DNA from: UBA4312 sp002394635
Lineage (GTDB): Bacteria; Bacillota_I; Bacilli_A; Erysipelotrichales; Erysipelotrichaceae
Assembly: GCA_946539765.1 (NCBI GenBank)
Contig: CAMNHO010000003.1
Coordinates: forward strand, 1-64,000
Direction: 5' to 3'
Length of the DNA stretch: 64,000 nt
The notes below the pieces were generated by a model. The model was not told where the DNA came from. It ran no database searches and saw only the letters and a list, made by a program, of their open reading frames with translations. Below are positions 36,043 through 44,243 of the stretch, in pieces. Positions within the stretch are counted from its first letter, which is position 1. Each line of letters begins with the position of its first letter. The translations under genes were made by a program, and so were the position numbers.

Positions 36043-36492
36043 TCAACGAAGGCGGAAACCACAGTTGCCGCAGAAAAAATCCTCCGGATTATGTTTGGTT
36101 CCGCATTCCGGACAGAACTGAGCGACCGGCATAGAAGGTACGATCGGATCGGCAATCTTGGAAAGATCCTCCAGCTTTTTCGGACGCTGTGCCTCAAAAT
36201 AGGCATCGATTTCGTCTTCGATCTTTGTCTGGATCGGATCGGGTGCCCCCACTTCCGTTTCGTCCATTTTCACTTCATGGCTTGTCTGCCCGATCAGCCG
36301 GGTGATCCGATCAAAATACGGTAGCAATTCCGGAGTCGGATCTTCATACCTTCCTTCGTAAAAGGCTTTTCCCAGCTCCATATATGCACGCTCAAGCGAT
36401 CCATAGCCACTTTGATCCTCTGTTTTTGATGCCGTTTTCAGTTGCGTTTCTTCTTCTACATTCACCAATACAGTTTCATCATTTGAACTCAT
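36043..36492 (-). CDS. Zinc-ribbon protein of the FHA operon
   Basis: A 149-residue acidic protein that I do not recognise. The N-terminus has two threonine motifs (DETVLVN and EETQLKT) resembling FHA-binding phosphothreonine sites. The middle is helical (LERAYMELGKAFYEGRYED), and the C-terminus is a zinc ribbon (CPECGTKHNPEDFFCGNCG). SD AAGGAGGG precedes it. It lies between the FHA protein and FHA-ABC exporter genes and is a good candidate phospho-switch or adaptor; this role is inferred. Confidence 0.75.
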   Translation of the reverse strand: MSSNDETVLVNVEEETQLKTASKTEDQSGYGSLERAYMELGKAFYEGRYEDPTPELLPYFDRITRLIGQTSHEVKMDETEVGAPDPIQTKIEDEIDAYFEAQRPKKLEDLSKIADPIVPSMPVAQFCPECGTKHNPEDFFCGNCGFRLR

Positions 36493-36505
36493 TGTTGTCC
36501 CTCCT

Positions 36506-37264
36506 TTATACCAGTTGAAACAGAGATCGTTCTGTTTCTATATATATTATTGTTCCTCTGGGAACATGATACTGTTTTCCTTTTCCTAATGGCTGCCCCG
36601 ACTCCAGGAATACCGTTTTGTTTGCGAATGGTTCAATACAGTATTCTTCTTTTTCCTTATTATAAAAGATACCCGCTGTCGGTTGTTCTACCTTGTATTG
36701 CGAAAAAGCCAGATCTTCTTCTTTATAAAAGAAAACCTCTTCTTTATCTTTACATGGATATACCATGTCCTTCAAAGAACCCAAACCAAGAAGTGCTCCT
36801 TCGAACTCTCTCGGCGTGCTCATATCTGCATTTGTTATTTCTTCTTTCAACACAAATTCAAAATTTGCACGAACTGACAAACGGAATCGTGTTCCGTCTT
36901 CCAGTTTATAAGGTTCGGTAATCGCCTGGTTATTGACATAGGTGTGATTCTTCGAATCTTTATCAATCAGATAAAAACCATCCTCTCTTTTTTCAATACA
37001 GGCATGTTCCCGAGAAACCGTCGAATCATCGACGATCCAATAGTCCTGCCCTATGGCTTTTCCCATTGTGTAAGTTTCTTTCTCGATCTTTACATAGCCC
37101 CCATACGATCCTTGTGTAATATACGCATGGACAACGGTCGGTTGTTTCTCTTTAAGGATCGGCTGTACATATGTGCAGTCTACCGGGGAAGGATCCGTCG
37201 ATTGCGCTGATCGTTCCGGTATTTGTATCTCTTGTACCGGTTTCCAGTTTTCAAATGATTTCAT
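36506..37264 (-). CDS. FHA domain protein
   Basis: A 252-residue soluble protein. The FHA domain (about 65-145) has YTMGKAIGQDYWI (Lys where Arg is usual), STVSREHACI and NHTYVNNQ, so the phosphothreonine-binding Ser-Arg-x-His core is intact. The C-terminal half (about 160-252) is beta-rich and may be a second, degenerate FHA-like sandwich. First gene of the operon, with a clear promoter upstream. Confidence 0.88.
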   Translation of the reverse strand: MKSFENWKPVQEIQIPERSAQSTDPSPVDCTYVQPILKEKQPTVVHAYITQGSYGGYVKIEKETYTMGKAIGQDYWIVDDSTVSREHACIEKREDGFYLIDKDSKNHTYVNNQAITEPYKLEDGTRFRLSVRANFEFVLKEEITNADMSTPREFEGALLGLGSLKDMVYPCKDKEEVFFYKEEDLAFSQYKVEQPTAGIFYNKEKEEYCIEPFANKTVFLESGQPLGKGKQYHVPRGTIIYIETERSLFQLV

Positions 37265-37303
37265 GATCTTTGTCTCTTTCTATATTAATTATTGCTAATT
37301 CAT

Positions 37304-37332
37304 ATTATACGTTCTTCTATTTTACGTGACAA
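37304..37332 (-). promoter_or_regulatory. Promoter of the FHA-ABC operon
   Basis: TTGTCA (37332-37327), 17 bases and TATAAT (37309-37304) on the minus strand, about 40 bases before the FHA gene. Confidence 0.82.
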
Positions 37333-37349
37333 GAAAGATTCCCTAAACG

Positions 37350-37374
37350 AAAAAAAGGAAACCTTTGGTTTCCT
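37350..37374 (-). terminator. Terminator after rsmI
   Basis: On the minus strand AGGAAACC and GGTTTCCT form a stem with an AAA loop and a T-run, ending the tmk-holB-ricT-rsmI unit. Confidence 0.92.
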
Positions 37375-38224
37375 AATTGTCTTTCTGTTGTAACGCCATC
37401 TGATACAGTTGGTTCTTGGATACGTTGTATTCTTTGGATACTTGTGCTGCAGCATCCTTCAAACGCATCGTTTCAGCATATTTCAGCACCTTTTGTGCCA
37501 GTTGATCCATATCCGGATCTTCCTTCTTAACGGCCCCTTCAATGACTATGACCATTTCCCCTTTGCAGGAAGCGGCTACCTCCAGAATTTCCGAAACAGT
37601 TCCCCGCAGATATTCTTCGTGCACCTTGGTCAGCTCCCGGGCCAAGCACATATTCCGATCTCCCAACACCTCCAGGATATCCTTCAGTGTTGCTTCAATT
37701 CGGTGCGGAGCTTCATAGAAGATCATAGTAAACGGAATCGTTGCCAACCGTTCCAGTTCCTTTTTTCGATGAGAGGATTTGTGATCCAAAAAACCATAGA
37801 ATACATAATGATGGCAATCCAGACCACTGGCCACCAGTGCGTTCAATGCCGCATTCGCTCCGGATACTGATACAACCGGATAGCCCTGTTCCAGGATCCG
37901 ACGTACTAAATTCTGCCCGGGATCAGAAATCAAAGGATAACCGGCATCGGATACAACTGCCAGTGACTGCCCTTGTGCCAAACGATCTGTAATCTGCTGG
38001 ATGCTTTGGGCCTGATTGTGCTCGTGGTGTGAAATCAACGGTGTATGGATTCCGTACATCTGTAACAATGTGCGTGTGTTGCGCGTATCCTCCGCCGCAA
38101 TACAATCCACACTTTCCAATATTTTTAACGCTCTTTCCGTCATTTCCTGGCGATTTCCGATCGGTGTCGGTACCAGGTATAAGGTCGGTCTGTGCGATTC
38201 AAAGCTTTTTTGTCTATTCATCAT
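37373..38224 (-). CDS. rsmI: 16S rRNA (cytidine1402-2'-O)-methyltransferase
   Basis: RsmI of about 283 residues, which methylates the ribose of C1402 in the decoding centre using SAM. It has the tetrapyrrole-methylase fold: TLYLVPTPIGNRQEMT, AAEDTRNTRTLL, VSDAGYPLISDPG, GANAALNALVASGL and YEAPHRI. The preferred start (38224, or ATG 38221) overlaps the end of ricT and has a GGAAG-type SD; a frame extension of 29 codons upstream is out-of-frame ricT sequence. Last gene of the tmk-holB-ricT-rsmI cluster, a common Firmicutes arrangement. Confidence 0.96.
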   Translation of the reverse strand: MMNRQKSFESHRPTLYLVPTPIGNRQEMTERALKILESVDCIAAEDTRNTRTLLQMYGIHTPLISHHEHNQAQSIQQITDRLAQGQSLAVVSDAGYPLISDPGQNLVRRILEQGYPVVSVSGANAALNALVASGLDCHHYVFYGFLDHKSSHRKKELERLATIPFTMIFYEAPHRIEATLKDILEVLGDRNMCLARELTKVHEEYLRGTVSEILEVAASCKGEMVIVIEGAVKKEDPDMDQLAQKVLKYAETMRLKDAAAQVSKEYNVSKNQLYQMALQQKDN

Positions 38225-39056
38225 CAAGCTTCCGGTCCGGCCAAAGCGTTTTAAACGGAACAAACAAGATCTCCTCTTTGTTCTCGAGCTTTGCCTCCTC
38301 CTGAATAACATTCATGCTGGTAATCTTATATCGTTTTCCTTCATAAGTAATCTGGGAATTAATTTTTGGCAGGCCTTCCCGTAATCTGGTATATTCTTCA
38401 TTTTCAAAACGAAGACAGCACATCAGCTTTCCACACTGGCCGCTCAGCTTGGCGATGTTCAATGCCAAAAGCTGGTTTTTGGCCATATTGATAGATACTG
38501 TCTGAAAATCGTTCAGGAAGCGGGAACAACACGTTTCCATCCCGCAGTTTCCCAGTCCTCCGATCATTTTGGCTTTGTTGCGGGGACCTACCTGACGCAG
38601 TTCGATCCGGCAATGCAGTTGACTGGCCAGATCTTTTAATAACTGACGGAAATCCACCCGTTGTTCGGATACATAGGTAAAGATGACCTTACTGCGATCC
38701 AGTGTATATTCACTGTTGATCAGATGCATATCCAAGCCCAGATTTTCCACACATTTACGGCAGACTGTCATAGCTTCTGCTGCTTTGGTTTTGTTTTCTT
38801 CTTTCTGAACCAGATCATATTCCGTGGCCAATCGGATCACCGGCTTGATATCGCCTTTGACCTTGGATGGATCAAATTCGATCGTTGGTGCACAGACCGT
38901 TCCGATTTCCTTGCCACGTATGGTTTCTACGACGACATTCTGTCCCTTTTTGTATTCTATATTGGATCCGAAACTGTATGATTTCGTTGATCCTTCAAAT
39001 TGCACATATACTATTTTAGTATATGTCCCCTGTTCTTTCGTTTCATCCGTTTTCAT
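38214..39056 (-). CDS. ricT: RicT / PSP1 domain regulatory protein
   Basis: A 280-residue PSP1-domain protein (YaaT). The N-terminal SPOUT-like part contains YSFGSNIEYKKGQNVVVET, and the cysteine-rich part has GGLGNCGMETCCSRF and LSGQCGKLMCCLRF, the Fe-S-associated cysteines of RicT. In Bacillus it forms the Ric complex with RicA and RicF, which affects RNase Y mRNA processing and phosphorelay. Overlaps holB by 14 and rsmI by about 11 bases. Confidence 0.94.
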   Translation of the reverse strand: MKTDETKEQGTYTKIVYVQFEGSTKSYSFGSNIEYKKGQNVVVETIRGKEIGTVCAPTIEFDPSKVKGDIKPVIRLATEYDLVQKEENKTKAAEAMTVCRKCVENLGLDMHLINSEYTLDRSKVIFTYVSEQRVDFRQLLKDLASQLHCRIELRQVGPRNKAKMIGGLGNCGMETCCSRFLNDFQTVSINMAKNQLLALNIAKLSGQCGKLMCCLRFENEEYTRLREGLPKINSQITYEGKRYKITSMNVIQEEAKLENKEEILFVPFKTLWPDRKLDDE

Positions 39057-40017
39057 CTATATCGACAACCTTTCGTATCTGATTGTATAAATGATCCAGG
39101 AACAATCCTAGATCCACTGGAATTCTTAAGATATCCAGCGCTTCTACAAGTAATAATTGTAACGAAACACGGGTGCTTAAATCAAGCGAAATGTTTCCCG
39201 ACTTAACTATATCCAATAGCCATTCCACCCATAAGCGGACCCACTTTTTCTGCATCATCGAACTCTTAGGCACAAACACCTCTCTTTGCATATGAGAGAT
39301 CATTTCCATTTCATTCCAATGCAATACATATTCTTTCACTGCGGATTGGATTTGTTCGAATTCACGAGTTTCCATCATTTCCTGGATCTGAGCCATCGTA
39401 TATCCATTATTCAACAACATGGTTTGTATCGGATCATCTGTTTCCTGCAAAGAAGGACGAAAGCTGATGATCTGGCAGCGGGATTGGATCGTCGGCAGAA
39501 TATTGGCTTTTTCGTTTGCCACCAGGATACCATATACCCCCTCGGTCGGCTCCTCAAGAAATTTTAACAAGCTGTTGGAGGCATCCGGGGTAGCCTGATC
39601 GTAATCCTCCAAAATGTATACACGGCGATTGGCTTGTTCTGCACTGGTTTGGTCAAAGAAGGCCTGCAGCTCCAAAATATCTTTCTTTTTGATCCGTTCC
39701 GTAATCACGATCTTTTTCTTTTTTTCTTCAAACGGATCCTTGATCGTCTTCTCATAGCCGATCGCATGATGATGAAAGAAATCGATGGATTCCTCTTTTT
39801 CAAAACGAATACAGCTGGTACATGTCTGACACGCAAAGCCATCCGCATCCGGATCTGTACATACCAAGCTTTGGGCAAACAACAAGGCGGTTTCTGCTTT
39901 CGGTGCGTTTTTTGCTCCACAAAACAGATACGCATGGGCAAATCGCTTTTTCAACAGTGCATTGGATAACACTTGATAAACTACCGGCTGCTGCTGTTTT
40001 AATAATTCTTTATTCAT
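39043..40017 (-). CDS. holB: DNA polymerase III delta' subunit
   Basis: A 324-residue clamp-loader subunit. It has RFAHAYLFCGAKNAPKAET where the P-loop would be (degenerate, as expected for delta'), the zinc-ribbon cysteines CQTCTSC, VYILEDYDQATPDASNSLL and FLEEPTEGVYGIL with sensor region TIQSRCQII. It is inactive as an ATPase but part of the clamp loader. It overlaps tmk by 8 bases. Confidence 0.93.
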   Translation of the reverse strand: MNKELLKQQQPVVYQVLSNALLKKRFAHAYLFCGAKNAPKAETALLFAQSLVCTDPDADGFACQTCTSCIRFEKEESIDFFHHHAIGYEKTIKDPFEEKKKKIVITERIKKKDILELQAFFDQTSAEQANRRVYILEDYDQATPDASNSLLKFLEEPTEGVYGILVANEKANILPTIQSRCQIISFRPSLQETDDPIQTMLLNNGYTMAQIQEMMETREFEQIQSAVKEYVLHWNEMEMISHMQREVFVPKSSMMQKKWVRLWVEWLLDIVKSGNISLDLSTRVSLQLLLVEALDILRIPVDLGLFLDHLYNQIRKVVDIDENG

Positions 40018-40642
40018 ACTCTTCTATAACTATCTTTACAACATCGTAAGCCGCCTGTACAACGACATCCAATGCCGGCTCAGCATCAATGACCTGTATT
40101 CTTTCCGGATACATTTTAATCAATGCTTCATATCCTCGACGGACCTTCTGATGAAAACTGTCTTGTTCGAGATCCAGCCGGTTTTTGTCGCCACGGATGT
40201 TCATGCGTTTTTGTCCGGTTTCGATGCTGACCGCTAAAAACAACGTTTTTTGCGGCATATAACCATCGATCGCAAATTCATTGATCTTCCAGACATCCTC
40301 GATCCCCAGATCTCGGGCAACGCCTTGGTAAGCCAGGCTGGAATCCACATACCGGTCACAAAGAACGATCTTGCCGGCCTGTAACGCCGGAATAACGATT
40401 TCCTGCAAATGCTGGGACCGGCTGGCGGCATATAATAATGCTTCCGTACGGGCCGTCAATTCCTTGTTGTCCACATCCAGCAATATATTTCGAATGGTCT
40501 CGGCAATACGTGAACCTCCGGGCTCTCTGGTATAAATAACTTCATGCCCCTCTTGTTTTAAGCGCTTCAATACCTGCAGACACACCGTCGTTTTACCGGC
40601 TCCGTCATTTCCTTCAAATGTAATGAATACCCCTTTCCTCAT
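40010..40642 (-). CDS. tmk: Thymidylate kinase
   Basis: dTMP kinase of 210 residues. P-loop FEGNDGAGKTT, YTREPGGSRIAE, CDRYVDSSLAYQG and the lid region. Start 40642 has a strong SD (GGAGGAG); the ATG four codons earlier overlaps that SD and is rejected. First gene of the tmk-holB-ricT-rsmI unit. Confidence 0.97.
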   Translation of the reverse strand: MRKGVFITFEGNDGAGKTTVCLQVLKRLKQEGHEVIYTREPGGSRIAETIRNILLDVDNKELTARTEALLYAASRSQHLQEIVIPALQAGKIVLCDRYVDSSLAYQGVARDLGIEDVWKINEFAIDGYMPQKTLFLAVSIETGQKRMNIRGDKNRLDLEQDSFHQKVRRGYEALIKMYPERIQVIDAEPALDVVVQAAYDVVKIVIEEYE

Positions 40643-40705
40643 AAGCTCCTCCAACTTTTAACAATTATAACAAATTTCCTTATTATCTTATAGAGCTCTC
40701 TGACA

Positions 40706-40734
40706 CAAAAAAACCAAGGTGGGTGAGTCCTTGG
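40706..40734 (-). terminator. Terminator after the DUF3793 gene
   Basis: On the minus strand CCAAGG and CCTTGG arms followed by seven T residues, with a nine-base partly paired loop. Confidence 0.85.
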
Positions 40735-40749
40735 CAAGGTGTGTGATGT

Positions 40750-41316
40750 TTAGTTTACTTTTTTTAGGATATTTACTAATGGTTCACCCTTTAAAATTTG
40801 TTGCTCCATCGTCTTTTTACAACAATCAAAACGATAGAAGGTTTTTCGGCAATTTTTGACATTTCCATACACTTTCCAGTAACCAATCAAAAGACATTCC
40901 TTATTGGGCGTGATGAATGCTTTGACGTCCTGGAGCGGATAGCCAAGAAATACACCGATTTCATGAGGAAACGTTGGTTCACAAAGCCTCTCCTGTAAAT
41001 GAATCAGAGCATGTTCTATATCAAATACCTCATATCCGTAATCAGAGAGGAATTTTATAATGGAAGGTTCGGATAAGATATAAGATAATTTATGAGCGTT
41101 GTATACATACACCAGGAAGCTTTGACTGTTTTGTTCCAGAATACATATGTGATACCCAAAAGGAGAACATTGATCATTGAAATAACACATACATTCTTCT
41201 AGATTCGGGATCTGTGATTTATAGACCCGAAACAAACTTCCTGTTTTCATATGAGCCAGGGTACAAGCTCCGTGAATCACTAATTGATGTTGAAATACGA
41301 TGCCGTTGACTGGCAT
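40750..41316 (-). CDS. DUF3793 family protein
   Basis: A 188-residue protein matching DUF3793: LVIHGACTLAHMKTGSLFRV at the start, LLCEP-like LCEPTFPHEIGVFLGYPLQD in the centre and a C-terminal WKVYGNV...FYRFDCCKK segment. The family has no known function and in Firmicutes is often found with small flavodoxins or iron genes, as here. It begins six bases after the flavodoxin stop, so the two form an operon. Confidence 0.85.
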   Translation of the reverse strand: MPVNGIVFQHQLVIHGACTLAHMKTGSLFRVYKSQIPNLEECMCYFNDQCSPFGYHICILEQNSQSFLVYVYNAHKLSYILSEPSIIKFLSDYGYEVFDIEHALIHLQERLCEPTFPHEIGVFLGYPLQDVKAFITPNKECLLIGYWKVYGNVKNCRKTFYRFDCCKKTMEQQILKGEPLVNILKKVN

Positions 41317-41322
41317 TGCCTA

Positions 41323-41667
41323 TTATAATACGTCTTTGATCGCTTCTACGTCCTGATCTGTACCGTCATTTTCCACTTTGTACAATACCGGTACATCATA
41401 CGTTTCGGCAATAATGTCTCCTGCTTTACAGAAAGCTTCTCCGTAGTCCATGCTGCCACTTACGACAACACCGGTCAGATTCTGTGAGTTAGCCATCAGG
41501 AAAGTATCCACTTCCATCGGAACATCGCCGAATCCATCCGTATAAGTAAATAATACGAATTCTTCATCTACGGTTTCACTGCCGTCATCAATACGGATTG
41601 CGTCAAGTCCTAATTTTCCGATCAGAGCTTCAACGTTTCCTGTACGTGATGCATAAACATATTTCAT
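41323..41667 (-). CDS. Small flavodoxin / NrdI-like protein
   Basis: A 114-residue FMN-binding protein. The phosphate loop is YASRTGNVEALI, with FTYTDGFGDVP in the first flavin loop region and SMDYGEAFCKAGDIIA followed by VPVLYKVENDGT, close to NrdI. No ribonucleotide reductase is nearby, so a general electron carrier under iron limitation is as likely as ribonucleotide reductase activation. SD AGGAGG precedes it. Expression is probably controlled by the palindromic operators upstream. Confidence 0.85.
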   Translation of the reverse strand: MKYVYASRTGNVEALIGKLGLDAIRIDDGSETVDEEFVLFTYTDGFGDVPMEVDTFLMANSQNLTGVVVSGSMDYGEAFCKAGDIIAETYDVPVLYKVENDGTDQDVEAIKDVL

Positions 41668-41681
41668 TTGGTAATCCTCCT

Positions 41682-41734
41682 AGTTAGATATATCTAACTG
41701 ACTATAAGTTAGCATAGTCTAACCTAAGAGTCAA
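41682..41734 (-). promoter_or_regulatory. Candidate metal-responsive operators of the flavodoxin promoter
   Basis: On the minus strand TTGACT (41734-41729), 17 bases and TAACTT form a promoter. Within and next to it is a DtxR/IdeR-like inverted repeat (TTAGGTTAG...CTAACTT, core GTTAG-6-CTAAC at 41708-41723). A perfect 18-bp palindrome, AGTTAGATATATCTAACT, follows at 41682-41699 at the expected transcript start. The half-site GTTAG is shared. Confidence 0.65.
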
Positions 41735-41872
41735 CTGTTTTGCTCTCACTTTTTTATTTTTTTTGTATTTTCCTTTTTTTAATATCCTGTTCGGCTTTGG
41801 ATTTCCCTTTCCTTTTTATTGTTTTTTAATATCTTTTTATTATATTATATTTTTTATAGAGAGGTGTGTGTA

Positions 41873-43624
41873 ATGGACAAGAACAAAGAGTTAATGCTGG
41901 GTAACAAAGCCGTTGCCCGCGGTCTATACGAAGCTGGTGTCTGCTTTATTTCCAGTTATCCGGGTACACCGAGTACGGAAATAACAGAAGAAGCCGCAAA
42001 ATATGATGAAATTTATTGTGAATGGGCACCGAATGAAAAGGTAGCGATGGAATCTACTTTTGGTGCCAGTTTAGCCGGTCGCCGTGCTTTCTGCGCTCAG
42101 AAACACGTGGGTCTGAATGTAGCCGCCGATCCTCTGTATACCATGTCTTATACAGGCGTAAACGCCGGAATCGTTATCGGTGTGGCCGATGATGCTGGTA
42201 TGCATTCTTCCCAAAACGAGCAGGACAGCCGTCATCATGCGATTGCCGCAAAAGTTCCGATGATCGAGCCTTCCAACTCGGAAGAAGCACTGGAATACAC
42301 AAAACTGGCATATGAATTATCCGAACAATTTGATACGCCGGTACTGTTGAAGATGTGTACTCGTGTAGCACACTCACAGTCCCTTGTTACCAAAGGGGAA
42401 CGAAATGTTCCTGTCAAGGACTATGAAAAGAATATCGCCAAATATGTCATGATGCCAGGAAACGCTCTACGTCGTCATCCGATCGTTGAACAACGTACGT
42501 TGGATCTGATCGACTATGCGGAAACATCTCCATTAAACCGTGTGGAAATGGGTGACACCAGAATGGGAATCATTACAGCGTCCACATCCTATCAATATGT
42601 CAAGGAAGTATTTGGTGATACCGTCAGTGTATTGAAACTGGGAATGACCAATCCTCTGCCCGTCAAGTTGATCAAGGATTTCGCCGAAAAGGTAGATAAG
42701 CTTGTCGTTGTGGAAGAGCTGGATCCAATCATCGAAAATCACGTAAAATCCCTGGGTCTGGAAGTATCCGGAAAAGATGTTCTTCCGATCCTGAACGAAT
42801 TCTCCCAAAATCTGGTTGCCGAAGCGTTGGGTGAAAAACCACATGTCGGTAAATATAAATTGGAAGATGCTATTCCTCCGCGTCCACCGGTGATGTGTGC
42901 CGGATGCCCGCACCGCGGACTGTTCTACACATTGAAGAAAAATCGTTGTACGGTTTTGGGTGATATCGGCTGTTACACGCTGGGGGCTGTGGCTCCGTTA
43001 AACGCAATTGAAATGACCTTGTGTATGGGAGCTTCCATCGGTGCCACTCATGGATTCAACAAGATGCTCAAGGAAAAAAGCGAACATAATACAGTTGCGG
43101 TCATCGGTGACTCTACGTTTATGCATTCCGGAATGACCGGTTTAGCCAATGTGGCCTATAATCAGTCCAATTCCACGATCATTATCCTGGATAACTCCAT
43201 TACCGGTATGACCGGTCATCAGCAGAACCCAACAACCGGATACAATATCAAAGGCGATCCGGCCGGAAAGATCAACCTGGAGGCATTGTGCCATGCCATG
43301 GGATTCGACCGCGTCCGCATCGTGGATCCGTATAATCTGACAGAATGTGATCAAGTATTAAAAGAGGAACTGGCCGCAGATGGTCCGTCGGTTATCATCT
43401 CACGCCGTCCATGCGCTTTATTAAAATATGTAAAACACAAAGCACCGTTAAAGGTGAATACCGATACATGTGTCGGCTGTAAAGCCTGTATGCAGATTGG
43501 TTGCCCGGCTATCTCTATCAAGGACAACAAAGCCCATGTGGATAATACATTATGTGTCGGCTGCGGTGTTTGTTCGCAGATGTGCCGTTTTGGTGCATTT
43601 GAATCAACCGCAAAGGAGGTCTGA
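41873..43624 (+). CDS. iorA: Indolepyruvate ferredoxin oxidoreductase alpha subunit
   Basis: A 583-residue TPP- and Fe-S-dependent subunit that oxidatively decarboxylates aryl pyruvates to aryl-acetyl-CoA, reducing ferredoxin. The N-terminal pyrimidine-binding domain has SSYPGTPSTEITEEA, the TPP-binding region has MCAGCPHRGLFYTL and GDIGCYTLG, and the C-terminus carries two Fe-S motifs (CVGCKACMQIGCP and CVGCGVCSQMCRF). GAGAGGTG lies before the ATG at 41873; the longer upstream frame is T-rich non-coding sequence. Stop and iorB start overlap. Confidence 0.96.
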   Translation: MDKNKELMLGNKAVARGLYEAGVCFISSYPGTPSTEITEEAAKYDEIYCEWAPNEKVAMESTFGASLAGRRAFCAQKHVGLNVAADPLYTMSYTGVNAGIVIGVADDAGMHSSQNEQDSRHHAIAAKVPMIEPSNSEEALEYTKLAYELSEQFDTPVLLKMCTRVAHSQSLVTKGERNVPVKDYEKNIAKYVMMPGNALRRHPIVEQRTLDLIDYAETSPLNRVEMGDTRMGIITASTSYQYVKEVFGDTVSVLKLGMTNPLPVKLIKDFAEKVDKLVVVEELDPIIENHVKSLGLEVSGKDVLPILNEFSQNLVAEALGEKPHVGKYKLEDAIPPRPPVMCAGCPHRGLFYTLKKNRCTVLGDIGCYTLGAVAPLNAIEMTLCMGASIGATHGFNKMLKEKSEHNTVAVIGDSTFMHSGMTGLANVAYNQSNSTIIILDNSITGMTGHQQNPTTGYNIKGDPAGKINLEALCHAMGFDRVRIVDPYNLTECDQVLKEELAADGPSVIISRRPCALLKYVKHKAPLKVNTDTCVGCKACMQIGCPAISIKDNKAHVDNTLCVGCGVCSQMCRFGAFESTAKEV

Positions 43625-44199
43625 TGATGGAAACAAAGAATATTATGATCGTCGGTGTCGGCGGACAGGGTTCCCTGCTTGCCAGCAAGCTGCTAGGACA
43701 TCTTCTATTATCCAATGGCTATGATGTAAAAGTATCCGAAGTACATGGTATGTCTCAGCGTGGAGGCAGTGTCGTAACCTATGTACGTTACGGAGATACG
43801 GTGTATTCTCCTGTTATCGACCATGGGGAAGCGGATTGTATCGTTTCCTTCGAGGCTCTAGAAGCTGCGCGCTGCATCTCCTTTTTGAAGGATGACGGCG
43901 TCATTGTGACCAATACGCAACAAATCGATCCGATGCCGGTAATTACCGGTGCTGCAAAGTATCCGGAAAACCTGATTGAAAAAATGAAAGCGACTGGGGC
44001 CAAAGTAGACGCCCTTGACTGCTTGAAACTAGCCGAAGAAGCCGGTTCTTCCAAAGCTGTCAACACTGTATTGTTAGGACGTTTATCTCACTACTTTGAC
44101 TTTGATGATAAGACATGGTTTGCGTCGATGGAAGCTATTGTTCCACCAAAGTTTCTGGAACTGAACAAAAAAGCTTTTCTTCTCGGAAAAAACGCTTAA
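43624..44199 (+). CDS. iorB: Indolepyruvate ferredoxin oxidoreductase beta subunit
   Basis: A 191-residue gamma-type POR domain subunit. It begins MIVGVGGQGSLLASKLLG, has EVHGMSQRGGSVVTYVRYG and CIVSFEALEAARC, the typical IorB features. The ATG overlaps the iorA TGA, with AAAGGAGG upstream, so the two subunits are coupled. Together with IorA it forms the complete enzyme. Confidence 0.96.
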   Translation: MMETKNIMIVGVGGQGSLLASKLLGHLLLSNGYDVKVSEVHGMSQRGGSVVTYVRYGDTVYSPVIDHGEADCIVSFEALEAARCISFLKDDGVIVTNTQQIDPMPVITGAAKYPENLIEKMKATGAKVDALDCLKLAEEAGSSKAVNTVLLGRLSHYFDFDDKTWFASMEAIVPPKFLELNKKAFLLGKNA

Positions 44200-44243
44200 A
44201 ATATAATTAAATATTTATATCTAATAAAGGAGGAAGCTTAGAT

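Noticed and set aside
41740..41870. T-rich stretch as a regulatory RNA or coding start for iorA
   Set aside because: Composition is simple T-rich sequence without stable structure, and the real iorA SD lies at its end.
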